From Ilyonectria destructans (Eukaryota > Ascomycota > Sordariomycetes > Hypocreales > Nectriaceae): a DNA stretch of 64,000 nucleotides. The translations under genes and the position numbers were made by a program. Position 1 is the stretch's first letter. Each line of letters opens with the position of its first letter. Below the pieces are notes generated by a model. It was given only the letters and a program-made list of their open reading frames with translations. It ran no database searches and was not told the DNA's origin. Below, in pieces: positions 22,433-33,412 of this stretch. Location of the stretch: contig JAHEWK010000019.1 of assembly GCA_020740775.1 (NCBI GenBank), forward strand, positions 620,001-684,000. The letters run 5' to 3'.

Positions 22433-23832
22433 TAGGGCAAGAAATTCACCTACCTAGAATGTATTCTAAATAGAGAAGTGGACAACTCACCGATCGTCGT
22501 ACCACATGAGTGCATGGTATACTTCAGCCCACAGGTTTTCAGGAAGCGCTCTACCTCTGCGACTTCAGCAGTGGTGGATATTTTTCCCGTTCCAATCTGT
22601 GGTCAGGGATGAGTATTTTCTCAAACAAAATGTAAATATATATATATATATAAACTTGCGCAGGGAGAGTTGACAGTCTGGAGACCAAGAACCTACAGGA
22701 ACCAGACAGAGGTCAGCGTAGCACGCTGGTGGAGTCGAGAGCAGGCTGTAATCCATTATTTTTGCTCCAGGAATGGCATACAGTGAAAGCTAGACAAGGT
22801 TCAATAATCCCAGAAAAATCCGAGAATACGTTAATTTCAAGACGGTTGAGGTGCGCACTTGAGAATCTTATAGAGCCATAGGTGTGGATTTGCCCGGCGC
22901 AAAACTACCACGCTGCGCTCAAGATTGTCGAGCCGCTGATGTGAGAATGATATAATGGGGCAAAAGGTCATTCGCGATCCTAGCTACGCAACCCAAGAGG
23001 AGAACATTTACGTCACCCCGCACCAATGCAACATTCATTAGGTCTGAGGCTACACTTGGATCATTTTTAAAGGCTGTTGTACTATCGTAGTCCTTATCAC
23101 ATGCGATTCCTCGTCGCAAAAAGATCTTATTGATTCTGGCCCAGAGTTCTGTAGTGACCTGTTTATCTTGCCCTAATTGGTCACATCCTGCCAAGTCATC
23201 ACGTAGTTCTGACGAAAGACCGCATGCGTACGAGCTTTTTCCACCTAGGCAAACCATTGGGCGTCTTCGGGAGCCAGTTTTTACAGATGTCAATAAATTA
23301 TTGAATACTTGTTACTGTACCCAGTTCACTGTCTCATCCCTCGCAGTCTTAGATGGGCGGGCCAGAAACAAAGCCGATGATGTGAAAGCCACGTATGGGC
23401 ATGTAAGTAGCGCAAGTCAGGACTATTTGTTCAATGCTTATCAATGGATTGAGTCTTGATCGTTTCCCTTTTACTGTCGCCCTGAATGTCCCATCGGTCT
23501 CAAAATCTCACATTATTCGCATTCCCTTCGTCAGCGCTAAGCTTTGTCGGCCCCTCCCTCGGAAAGTATCGTTCGGAAATGAGCGACGCTCACATGCCAC
23601 CGCCAGAAGGTGATACCTCGATCTCATAGTAGCACTCCAGCGTACGGTGCCGTTTCTCCCTTTGCAAATAATGGGATTTAGTTTGTGAGGACTCCCGACC
23701 TTGCAATATAAAGTCTCGTTCCTTACCGCACCCTAAAGCTAACTCGACTCAAGCGGCGTCGACCTATGAAGTGGCTTTTCTTTCATCCGTCTCGAGATAT
23801 ATGCGGACCTTCGGTTGCTCTGATCGAACACG
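22433..23832. other. intergenic; one unrecognised minus-strand ORF at 22919-23293
   Basis: The 124-residue minus-strand frame at 22919-23293 contains LWARINKIFLRRGIACDKDYDSTTAFKNDPSVASDLM and could be real, but no domain is recognised. A (TA)n-like run lies near 22635-22652. The last 300 bp are the presumed promoter of the PQQ-type gene, with a TATAAAG-like word near 23708. Confidence 0.35.
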
Positions 23833-25461
23833 ATGAGACTTGCTACAGTATTGGGTCTTACGACAGTCATTTACGTAGCCCAAGCTGCACCTGAATCTTC
23901 ATGGGAGGGCTGGGGTGGGTCAATTTACAACAACCGTTGGGCGTCAACGAACCACGCGATATCTTCCTCAAACATCAAGTCTCTCACAGAGCACTGCAAG
24001 ATCACTTACGTCAATGGCACTAGTGCTACCCCAACAATATCACATGGTATCGCCTATTATCCGACCTGGAACGGATCATTTGTCGCACTGGACTACCAGG
24101 ACTGCAACGTCAAGTGGCAGATCAATGTCACTGCGATCATCGAGGACTACGCCCCAATATCTGCAGAGCAGAGAGCTATTATTCGTGCGGTGTCCAGGAC
24201 AAGCCCACAAATTAATGGTGACGTACTGTACTTTGGGAGTCAAACACACTCACTCATAGTCGCCGTCGACCTGCGGACCGGAAAGACGCTCGGGGTTACC
24301 CAGATTAACCCCCATCCTATGGCAATAGTTACCCTCAGTCCTACATTCTATAAAGGTCTCATTTTCGCTGGTGCTTCCAGTGCTGAAGAGACGGCCGCCG
24401 CTTTCATTCCAGGATACAACTGTTGTTCGTTCGTCGGTAATGTGGTAGCACTCAGATTCGACCACACAGGCAACTTCGCAACTGTCTGGAACGTGACCAC
24501 TCTACCCCCCGGATCTGGAGAAGGCAATGGGACTTGGTCCGGTGCAGCGGTCTGGGGAAGTCAGCCATCCATTGATACCAGCCGGCGCCAGGTCCTTTTT
24601 GCCACTGGCAACGTTTACAGTGCCCCGGAAGAGTTCCTGAAGTGCGACGCCGTCAATGAGAATGCCATGTCGGGCAATGCCTCCTGTGTTCTTCCTCCGG
24701 ATGTCTGGCAGGAGTCTGTCCTTGCACTCGATATCTATTCCGGACAGCCAAAATGGGTTCGCCAGCTCTCGCCCTTGGATGCCTGGACGGTAGCGTGCGG
24801 TGTACCGAGTTTTTACCCTGGTGACCAAGCTCTCTGCCCGCCACATCCAGGACCTGATGCGGACTTTGGTATGGCTCCGGCTTTTGTATCGGGAAGCAGA
24901 GGCGCCCTTACACCGTCGGACGACGACGTGGTAACTCTTGGGCAGAAGAACGGTAACCTTTATGCTCTGGCTGCCGACAATGGCAGTGTCATGTGGTCTA
25001 CCGTCACGAGCCCCGGCGGTCTTGCCGGAGGCCTAAGCTGGGGCGTTGGAGTCGACAACCAGCGCGTGTACTTCACGGCTATCAATTCTTTGAACAGGCC
25101 ATGGAGGCTTCAACCCGCTAATACCACGTCAATCACCAACAGTGGTTTTGGAGCGGCATCGTTGACGAACGGATCGTTGCTATGGGAGATCGGGGCCCCA
25201 CAGAATAACAGCGCCTACGTACCACCAACCGTGGTCGGCGACGTGGTGATTTCTGGGAGAAGTGGTCCAGCTAAACTCACTGCGCTCGGCGCTGGAGGTC
25301 TCCTCGTTATGGAGAAGGAAACCGGGAATATTCTTGTCGACTATGCGCTGGACACAACTTTCCGTGGCGGCATCGCTGTCCAGGACCGATACATAATGTT
25401 CGGTACAGGCTACAATGGCGCGCCGAGCGGCTCCTTCTATGTACTTGCTGTTGGCACGTAG
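23833..25461 (+). CDS. secreted PQQ-type beta-propeller (quinoprotein dehydrogenase-like) protein
   Basis: Probably an extracellular quinoprotein-fold protein related to polyvinyl-alcohol/alcohol dehydrogenases. Seen: an intact single-exon frame of 542 residues. A signal peptide is likely (MRLATVLGLTTVIYVAQA, then AP). Propeller-type repeats follow: GWGGSIYNNRW, ISHGIAYYPTWNGSFVALDYQDCNVKW, SPQINGDVLYFGS...VAVDLRTGKTL, SVLALDIYSGQPKWVRQL, LGQKNGNLYALAADNGSVMW, and LLVMEKETGNILVDYAL. These are the A-W/T-G-x-x-x-W-like blades of PQQ repeats. Several N-x-S/T sites and paired Cys support secretion. Whether PQQ or another cofactor is bound, or the enzyme is active, is not shown. It is one of few undamaged genes in the first half of the window. 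Confidence 0.88.
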   Translation: MRLATVLGLTTVIYVAQAAPESSWEGWGGSIYNNRWASTNHAISSSNIKSLTEHCKITYVNGTSATPTISHGIAYYPTWNGSFVALDYQDCNVKWQINVTAIIEDYAPISAEQRAIIRAVSRTSPQINGDVLYFGSQTHSLIVAVDLRTGKTLGVTQINPHPMAIVTLSPTFYKGLIFAGASSAEETAAAFIPGYNCCSFVGNVVALRFDHTGNFATVWNVTTLPPGSGEGNGTWSGAAVWGSQPSIDTSRRQVLFATGNVYSAPEEFLKCDAVNENAMSGNASCVLPPDVWQESVLALDIYSGQPKWVRQLSPLDAWTVACGVPSFYPGDQALCPPHPGPDADFGMAPAFVSGSRGALTPSDDDVVTLGQKNGNLYALAADNGSVMWSTVTSPGGLAGGLSWGVGVDNQRVYFTAINSLNRPWRLQPANTTSITNSGFGAASLTNGSLLWEIGAPQNNSAYVPPTVVGDVVISGRSGPAKLTALGAGGLLVMEKETGNILVDYALDTTFRGGIAVQDRYIMFGTGYNGAPSGSFYVLAVGT

Positions 25462-25954
25462 TCTGGGATGTCAGCTGCTCAAAAGAATCCGCTAACGGTG
25501 AAGGCGAACACAATATGCCTGTGAACTTCAGCACGGAATTGCCGCGGGGTGCGAAGTTTGGATGTTGTGCCAATATATCAATTGCAACCTTCGGCTATTA
25601 AATGCGGCCCAGCCTATCTTCTCGTGCATCATTCTTCTCTATAGAGATTAGTGCCTAGTTTCAAATCGTTCGATATAATGACCTCGCATTAACCCATTTC
25701 TACACGAATACCGACTACCCTTGTGCTTCCGTGATATATAACCATTTCGGCAGGGAGCACGTGAAGGAGCTGCAAGGTGCGAAGCAGATATCATGCGACC
25801 ATCCAAAGTGCAAGGGCGAGGCGCTTGAGTTTAGGCACGTTAATCATTTTAAGACCATGTAGAGAGGATGTACTCCGATTTACAAGTGCCGCACATTAGC
25901 CGCTCAACAATATCAGGGGCCTGATTCCTCTGTCTCCCGTGCTTCCTGCAATAC
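25462..25954. other. intergenic
   Basis: No gene seen between the convergent PQQ-type gene and the kinase relic. Confidence 0.5.
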
Positions 25955-27780
25955 CTACTTCATTTTGAAATACAGGTCTGAATCTTCTTTCTTCCACCTC
26001 TCACCATTTGGAAAAACTACCTTCCGCAATCTATTGATACACGGGATCAATGGTTGATGAAAAGCCGAGAAATTCTCTCTCGCAATATCAAGAAACATGC
26101 TTTCGTCACCTACAGTACCAAGCTTCGAACAAGCAAGCTTCCGGCCATCCTCATAGTTCCAGCTCTCAAATTCAGTTGGTTCAGTATCTTTGCCGTGCTC
26201 GTTATAGTGAATGCATATCCAGAAGAGCACCCAGAAGAGCGACTCTAGGCCGTGCATGAAAGAATGCTGCTCGCCTAAAAGTGTCCCGATGGCCATGAAA
26301 GCCCTCGTGTCTGTCTTTCCCCTTGCTCCCGAGACGCCTTCTCGCTGTTCTTTGATAGCAAGGTCCGGGTCAATCAAGAATGAAGGCCAAGAGGGATTGT
26401 TGTCATCCTCATTGATCATAAGATTGTTGATTGAGATGTCTCTGTGGAGCAAGCCGGCCTCGGGTAACGACTTGTGTCTTTTAATGCATCCTTCTAGTGC
26501 AGCAAGGAGAGCCGTTCGGGAGCTTGCTTTGTAGATGGGCTTCCCAGAGTCGCGAAGAACAACACGCCGATGTATCCGATTTGGAAGTGCATCACTGCTG
26601 GCCTTCATCGGAGATGCTGAACAGGACCGCTTGCTAGGCGGCAGAAGCGCCAGTCTGGCTGGACGACCGCTTCACACCTGCGCTGCTGCTTCGGCCATTC
26701 CGTGGGACACCAGCCGCACTCTTACTCGACGGCAGCACCGAGCGTCCGGGCCGGTAATTCGTAGCTTTTGTGATATCCAGCCCCTTTCGAACATTGATTC
26801 GAACGTCGTCTTTAATACCGCCGATTTGAACAGTCTCGTGGTAATCATGTCGGGCCACGTTGACCACGCCTTTTTCCGTCGCCTCTTGGCGCAATTTGCC
26901 CTCTTCCTCACGCTCCAGATATTGCCATGAATCCTTGATGACAAGCGACATCTCCGGGCGTCCTTCGAGATGGGCTTTCCAGCAAGTCGTCGCCCGGCCA
27001 GCCATGCAAAACGCGCGCTGCATCACCTAGTCGATGGTGATCCGCTCTGTTGAACCGTTCCGCTTGACCTCGATGAAGCGCTCCTTGTTTGCCGTCATGA
27101 TCGTCGGATCGAACCCAATTTGCTCCTCGTTCATCCAGGGAAGCCCGAGGATCGTAAACACAAACTGCAGCCCATCTTCGTTGATGTCGAACTGCTCGGA
27201 TGCGATGCCCCCGGGCCGGTCAAACACCCATACCCTCATGAGATATTGGCAGATGGCAAAGCCCAATACGAAGCGGCGAGTGTCCTGAGCAGCGAGCACT
27301 TCCCTAGCGTACCTCCCGAGATCAAGCCACGCCTCTGAAGCTTTATCGGCGGATGGGTTGCTCTTGTGCTCTCCTCGCACGAGGATCTGAGACCAGTGGC
27401 ATCTCGAGTCTTTCCTAGCTTCAGGGTCATTCCCAAAGCCGACGTCCATCTTTCGCTTCCCTATAGAACCGTCAATCGGCTCGTTGGGTTTTGCTAGTGG
27501 TCTTCGTTGACGTGTCGGAATTGATTTGTTGCCCTCTGCAAATGCCGCCAGCGTCTCGCTGAAGTCCGCAAACCAGCTCAGCACATCACCTTGCTTCGCG
27601 TCTTCCGGCCACCCCCTCCAGCCGGCGGCGAGACGTCAATCACACCTTCTTCAGATCACTGGCACGTCAGGCAGTGCGGCGGCCCAGATTGGCGGGACGA
27701 CAGTCCATTCCCCCTGCGGCCTGGATGCCTGCCGCTCTTCCAGGAAACAACCTTTGTTATTCCCGGAAGCCAAGAAATAG
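25955..27780 (-). pseudogene. FunK1-type protein kinase relic
   Basis: Fungal-specific protein kinase-like gene. Seen on the minus strand: GEWTVVPPIWAAALPDVPVI (about 27710-27650), two stops, then a long open part LSWFADFSETLAAF...RKMDVGFG (27584-27030), a TAG at 27027-27029, VMQRAFCMAGRATTCWKAH, and GVKRSSSQTGASA. A small indel near 26640 moves the frame to PPSKRSCSASPMKASSD. The rest reads RRVVLRDSGKPIYKASS, the catalytic loop LLHRDISINNLMI (HRD-x4-N), LIDPDLAI in place of DFG, and GTLLGEQHSFMHGLESLFWVLFWICIHY. This order fits FunK1. At least three stops and one frameshift make it non-functional unless sequencing errors are involved. Confidence 0.82.
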
Positions 27781-28990
27781 GCCTGGAAGCTGAAGCTCGT
27801 CCTCGTGATCGACGAGATCAGCATGCTTGGCGGAGCCACTCTGTACGACGTCAACAGCCACCTCCAGTCTCTCCGTAATTGCCCTAATAGACCGTTTAGC
27901 GGCATTCCTATTATCCTTCTGATGGGGGATTTCCATCAGTTCGCCCCGGTGTATAAGACAAGCCTCCTCGTGAGCAAAACCATAGATCCCGCCCTCGCCC
28001 CCCTCAGCCAAGAGTCCATTTATCACCACCAGGGCTGTACTCTTTGGTATATGTTCAAAACTGTTATCCTTCTTAAAGAACAAGTCCGTATACAGGATGA
28101 TCCACAGCTTGGCGCTCTTCTCGACAGAGTACGGGCCGGTCTCCAGACGGAGCAAGACCTGCACCTAATTAATATCAAGCTGGTTGACCGCTCCTGAATC
28201 ACCTTCTATAGCAGCTTATACGCCATAACGCCGCTAAACTGCAACTGCTGGGCCCTCAACATAGAAGCCGTTATAGACTGGGTGTATTTTAACAAGATAT
28301 ATATCTCCATCTTCGTCTCAACCTACATCTGGCGAAGGAGCACACTCTCCCAATATGAGATCGCCCAGACTATTAAATAAGGAGAAAATTCCTACTGTAA
28401 GGTCCCTGGCATCTTCTTCTATACCCAGGGTATACCTATAGTCGTAAATAAGACTATCTACACCGGACTGAAGATTGTAAATAGAGCGGAGTTTACCGCC
28501 GCTGATATTATTTCCGATTACAAATATCCAGGATACTATCTTGCGGACGACATTACTATTCACTTTAGCCCTCCTCTCGCCATACTCTTACAGTTGAGAT
28601 ACAGAAAGCTTAGCCGTTCCGACCCTTCCAGCTGGAACGATACTCATCCGGCTGATCTTAAAGACCCTCGATCCGGCCAACCCGCGCTTCAAGTTCTTAT
28701 CGGCTAAATATACCCGGCGCGGATTACCTATTATTCCGGCATTTGCCCTTACTGACTATAAAGCCCAAAGCAAAATGTTTGTAGAGGTGCTCTTAGAGCT
28801 GCGGGGATATCATATCGTTAATAGAGAACCTTCTAAATGTAATTTTACTAGTCTCTATATATAGCTATTCAGGTGTATGACGCTTTAAGGTATTAAGCTT
28901 CTCAGTTCTATATAACACCAGGATTTTATTAGTAATAAGCTGGATTAGGCTATAGTTGATAGTATGTAGAGACTTAGAATTCTAGCTGTA
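27781..28990 (+). pseudogene. PIF1-like DNA helicase, C-terminal relic
   Basis: Superfamily 1 helicase of the PIF1 type. Seen: LKLVLVIDEISMLGG (motif II), LRNCPNRPFSGIPIILLMGDFHQFAPV (motif III), an open frame to 28197, then stop-rich continuation with AITPLNCNCWALN, IPIVVNKTIYTGLKIVNRAEFTA, ALTDYKAQSKMFVEVLLELRG (late motif, about 28745-28800) and LFRCMTLQGIKLLS-like text. The N-terminal ATP-binding motif I is missing: the gene begins at the point where the kinase relic starts on the other strand. Such helicases occur as host PIF1 and in Helitron transposons; the Rep part is not seen, so a Helitron is only a possibility. Confidence 0.75.
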
Positions 28991-29189
28991 GAAATAAGAC
29001 GGATATATAAGGATTGCAGCTGCAATACCTAGGAATAATATATATACGAGATCACTCTAAAGATAGTTTAACCTTTTTACCTTATCTTAAAGTCTGAAAT
29101 CACTCTAACTCCACCGACCTTATAGTATCCAGAACTAACCCTCCTTGCCTATACTGAGCCCTATAACTTAAAGCTCCAACCCGGTACAT

Positions 29190-30176
29190 TTTTAACGCCA
29201 CTTAAGGGCGCCAAGCAACAGCTAGACACAACAGTTTTCTAATTCAGAACGCACACCAAACCCCATATTAGGAGTCTTAAATCTTATATAGCGACCTTAC
29301 TGCCCGCCAATCGTCCGGATCCTCCTCCCCGCCCTTTTTGGGCTGAAACTCATTCTATTCCTCGCAATAACCTACCCACCACTCTTCAAAGGCCTGCCGA
29401 TTATATAGCTATCTCGGTGCACCTTCTCCCTCACCGAAGAGATCCAGAATGTAATCGCAGTATATCTATACGCCCTCAAGATGATGCAGTAGTAACGGCT
29501 TCCTGTCCTTGCGCGCGACCACGATGGTGCCGATATGTGACTGCCACGCCGGGGGCGCGAAGGCCGAGTCGGGGTTGATGTTGAGGTATGTGGCGATCTG
29601 GTTGTCGAGGTCGGCACGGTTGGTGGACTGAGTGCCTACCCGGTGGAGGACCAGCGGCACCTCGATGAGCCCTGGGACGAGAGGAATGGCATACGAGAAA
29701 ACGGGATGGTCTGCGGGTATTGTGGTGGCCGATGTTACACTGAGTGGATAGGATCACACTGATGATGATGAAAAGCTCTTGATTTCTAGATAAGGGACGG
29801 GCCTAGAGCCCGTCTTTTATACATGATGAAGACGGCTGCTGCCGGAGGCGGCAGTCCGTCGCCGCCGCACAGGGGCCGGGGCCCTGTGGGTCCCGGGGAC
29901 CGGGATCGTGGTCACAGGGCCGGCTATGTGGTCTGAGAAGGAGAGGAAAGTCGTGTTATCTAGGAAATGACCCCAAAATGTGACAGCCGACCAAGGCGGG
30001 TATCGGATTTTCTCCACGTCGCACCGGACGATGATGGCTTGGATAGGCCCCGAAGCGCCGTGTGTTGCCGTCGAAGTGGATGCAGGCGAGTGCGACGCAG
30101 GCGCCTGCGGAGACAACATCTCTGGCTCGGAATCCGTGCCTATGTTGTCCCATTTCGAGTAATGTATAGGTGCCAT
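29190..30176 (-). pseudogene. unidentified fungal gene family, copy 1, interrupted
   Basis: Starts MAPIHYSKWDNIGTDSEPE (ATG at 30176), then IQAIIVRCDVEKIRYPPWSAVT at about 29990. It is then interrupted by roughly 230 bp containing the 191-bp repeat, and resumes near 29740 with IPADHPVFS-like sequence, PLVLHRVGTQSTNRADLDNQIATYLNINPDS, HIGTIVVARKDRKPLLLHHLEGV and IYCDYILDLFGEGEG. Further decayed text continues to about 29190, where it meets the helicase relic. A sister copy lies at 31186-32265. The family recurs in fungi by my recollection but has no function I can name. Confidence 0.6.
29777..29967 (+). repeat. 191-bp GC-rich repeat, copy 1
   Basis: Same length and orientation as 32306-32496 with few differences. 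It starts TCTTGATTTCTAG and ends CTAGGAAA, with partly inverted ends (TTTCTAGATAA against TTTCCTAGATAA). It contains a strong hairpin ACGGGC-CTAGA-GCCCGT. It interrupts the unidentified gene copy 1. It is GC-rich in the middle of AT-rich decay. Confidence 0.85.
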
Positions 30177-30503
30177 GGAATGGTGGAATACGGGATTCAA
30201 TCTACGTGAAAGGTTAGAAAGACACTGGATTGTGACACGACAGCGCTTGTTGTTGTTGGATTGCGCAGGGATGCTGAATGCTTGGGGCTTATTATTTATA
30301 TCTCCAAGTGATCCCCGTCTAGGACTTTGAACCTTAATCGTAGGACATCAAACTTTAATCTTGATCCTGAAGTTAAAGCGGAACTTTCAGTTCTGCCAAC
30401 AGCTTGTATCCACAGGACCTCAAACACCAGGTCTTTCTTTCTTTCTTCCCAACGCTTGGATCACTTAACGCCCAATGTGCCCTCCAAGTCATGCCGTAAG
30501 CTT

Positions 30504-30845
30504 CGTTCCGAAAGGCGTTGGTGGGCCCGTAGGGACCGGTCTCCTGTGCTGGAGGGATCCGAGTTGAATCGTGTGGCTCGTGGGATCGTAGCGATCCTTG
30601 GATCGTTACGATCCGCTGAGTGGCACGCTCCTTCCTTGATTGGACGAAAGCAGTGGGGTTTGTCCATAAGACTGTGTGACGGTGCGAAAAGTGGGGTCGG
30701 CCAGTTACAGTGGTTTCCACGTGACTGCCGGTGTCTCGTCCTAGCCCAGGACGTGACAAGTAGGATAGAGCAAATTTCAATTAATCAATCAATATGGTAA
30801 AACAGGAGACCGGTCCCTGCGGGCCCGCCAATGCCTTTCGGAACG
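30504..30845. repeat. 44-bp GC-rich inverted repeat pair
   Basis: Arms at 30504-30547 and 30802-30845 are reverse complements over 44 bp with three mismatches, all transitions. The left arm starts CGTTCCGAAAGG and ends CCGGTCTCCTGT. The 254-bp interior holds no convincing gene. This could be a small foldback element. Confidence 0.85.
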
Positions 30846-31185
30846 TCCCTCGGATCCTCTGATTTCCCTATAGCTCTTCGATGACGGCTCGGTATATTGA
30901 CTGAGGGTATACGGCGTTAGGTGGTCCTTTGGGAGACGAGTAAAGGACGAAGGTTTTCGTTTCGTATCACTGTGGCTTATAGTATAGAACCTTATCTGCT
31001 GTATGACGTAGGATTTCGATACTATTATAACTTTAAGAACTTGACTTATTAATTCTCCTAATAAAACTAAAAGCTTCTAAAATAGAAAATTTATATTATA
31101 TTAACTATATCCTTATCTTTATTTCTTTAACTGCCTAATCTTCCTTAGGTTATAGTACTAAGCCACTCTCTATAGTGCCAATTGA

Positions 31186-32265
31186 TTACTCCAAATAGGA
31201 CAATATAGATACCGATTCTGAGCTATAAACCCCCACTCAGCAGGTGCCTCCGGTCGAAGCAAACCCAGCACCTGCTCCAGCCCCCCCCCCCCCCAGTCGG
31301 CTGCACCGGCATCAACGGCAACATACAGCGCGTCGGGGTCTATCCAAGCCGTCATCGTCCGGTGCGACGTTAAGAGACTGAAATTCGTGCCTTGGTCCGC
31401 CACGACGATCCAGGCAGATCATCCCGTCTTCTCGCAACCTGTGCCTCCTGTCCCAGGACATATCGAGGTCCCGCTGGCCCTCTACCGCGTAGGCACTCAG
31501 TCTGCAAACCGGGCCGACCTCGACAACCAGATCGCTATATATCTCAATATCGATGCTAAGTCTGGGTTTACGCCCCCGGAGTGGCAGTTATATATCGGCA
31601 CTGTGGTAGTTGCGCGTAAGAATATGAAGCCGTTGCTGCCGCACTATCTCGAGGGCGTGTAGATATACTGTGACCTTATTCTGGACCTCTTTGGAGAGGG
31701 AGAAGGTACGCCGAGAAGTCTATATAATAGATAGGCTTTTGAAGAGTAGTGGAAAGATTATTATAAGGAATAGAAGGAGTTCCAGCCGGGGAATAGAGGC
31801 AAGAAGGATCCGGATAATTAGCGGGCAGTAAGGTTGCCTTATAAGGTATAGGGGTTATAATTTGCCCTAGGTGTATATTCTGAATAATAGAAATATTATA
31901 TCTTGCTGTTAGGCAATCTTTTAGATAGTATCTTATACTATTCTATATATAGCTTTACTGACTTTTAAATATCTATCTTATTTCTGCTGCTAGATCTATT
32001 AACCTCTATATACTATTAATAATACTTTAGTCCAGCTTATTCCCAATAAAATTCTAGTATTATATGGGACTAAAAAGCTTAATATCTTATAGTATTCTAT
32101 ATCTAGACAGCTATATATAGAGACTAGTAAAGTTATATTTAGAAGGTTAACTATTAGTTATATAATTTCCTTATAGCTCTAAAAGTACTTTTATAAATAT
32201 CTTACTTTAGGCTTTATAGTCAGTAAGAATAAAGGCCGGAATAAGCAGTAATACCCTATCAGACA
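31186..32265 (+). pseudogene. unidentified fungal gene family, copy 2, decayed
   Basis: Sister of 29190-30176. Seen: IDYSK-stop-DNIDTDSE, a 14-C run at 31281-31294 that shifts the frame, IQAVIVRCDVKRLKFVPWSATTIQADHPVFSQPVPPVPGHIEVPLALYRVGTQSANRADLDNQIAIYLNID, YIGTVVVARKNMKPLLPHYLEGV-stop-IYCDLILDLFGEGEG, and then a stop-rich 3' half (about 31680-32265) where Trp positions read TAG. The uninterrupted middle shows what copy 1 lost to insertion. No function is recognised. Confidence 0.6.
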
Positions 32266-32305
32266 AAGGATGGATTGGTGGGAACAGCTTGATGACGATG
32301 GATGA

Positions 32306-32496
32306 TCTTGATTTCTAGCTAAGGGACGGGCCTAGAGCCCGTCTTTTATACATGATGAAGACGGCTGCTGCCGGAGGCGGGAGTCCGTCGCCGCCGCACA
32401 GGGGCCGGGGCCCTGTTGGTCCCGGGGACCGGGATCGTGGTCACAGGGCCTGCGATGTGGTCTGAGGAAGAAAGGAAGGTCGCGTTGTCTAGGAAA
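32306..32496 (+). repeat. 191-bp GC-rich repeat, copy 2
   Basis: Matches 29777-29967 end to end in the same orientation, 2.5 kb away. It lies between the unidentified gene copy 2 and the RecQ-type fragment. Confidence 0.85.
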
Positions 32497-32519
32497 GCCG
32501 GAAATGAGGTTACGGCACG

Positions 32520-32935
32520 GATCCGGTCCTATCAGGCTGTCTGACAGACCACCTCGCCCGCCCGCCGCCCGCCCCGGCCCGTCTACTGCACAAAATCCAC
32601 CAGTCCGTACGGCTGCTCCATGTGGACCACCGCCACGATGCCGTCGATGTCGATGCCCGTGCCCCTGACTCTCGGCCCACGCCGTCCGCACCCGCCGCCG
32701 CTCGCCCTCGCTCGTGCCGCTGTGGTGGTGGTCGCACCCGATCTCCTCGGCCATCGCCTCGCACTGCGCCTTGGACCGGTAGTACACCACCCCCTTCTGC
32801 CGGCCCGCCATCGTGGCCCCGAGCCGCCGCACCGCCTCGACCGTGTGCTCCTCGACGGCCCACGGCCCCGGCTGGACCTGCTCGACCCAGTACCGGCAGT
32901 TGGTCTTGGTCGTGCGGTCCCGTCTCTAATCACTG
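32520..32935 (-). pseudogene. RecQ-type helicase fragment (telomere-linked-helicase-like)
   Basis: GC-rich island on the minus strand. Seen: WVEQVQPGPWAVEEHTVEAVRRLGATMAGRQKGVVYYRSKAQCEAMAEEIGCDHHHSGTSEGERRRVRTAWA. A frameshift leads to GTGIDIDGIVAVVHMEQPYGLVDFVQ-stop-TGRGG. These are the later helicase motifs of RecQ enzymes (GVVYCRS, HSG, the GTGID motif, QxxGRGGR with a stop after Gln). This subtype with DHHHSG resembles fungal telomere-linked helicases. The N-terminal ATPase half is absent. Non-functional. Confidence 0.65.
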
Positions 32936-33412
32936 GCGTTCGTTGGGCCGACGGTGATGTCAGCCCTACAGAAACTAAGGTCGAAGTCGTCATTAGAGAG
33001 ACCATCTGGCAAGCGGCCAGAATTAACTCACAAGTCCAGTCGTAGCCCTTTCGTGCCAAGTGATTTACCTTGGGAGAGACGACAATATACCCTGCAGCAT
33101 TCGACGTAGATCTGTGGGCAATCTTTGTATCGTGGACAGGAGCATTTCCCAGCCGCAACAACCATGGCGAAAGCGCCCACGAGGAAGACGGCGAGCTTCA
33201 TAGCGGTATATGGTTTCGTGGCTAAACTGTGAGGTGTTGGTCTGATCTAGGAGATTTCGCGACGCCTATTTCAGCCCGACACTGACGCAGACGCAACTTC
33301 CGAGAACCGTTATCGCAATTTCCATCTCCATGATGACTTCCCCGCGTGTCAAAGGCTGTCATGGCTTCTTCCAGTGCCGGCAAGGATTTCCGGAGACCCC
33401 GGCCCCACCCTT

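Noticed and set aside
23833..25461. Reading the PQQ-type gene as a target of RIP
   Set aside because: The frame is intact over 542 residues with no nonsense or frame change.
32583..33161. 192-residue minus-strand ORF as a gene of its own
   Set aside because: Only its last part is helicase-like; the rest is low-complexity Arg/Gly shadow of the RecQ frame and non-coding DNA.
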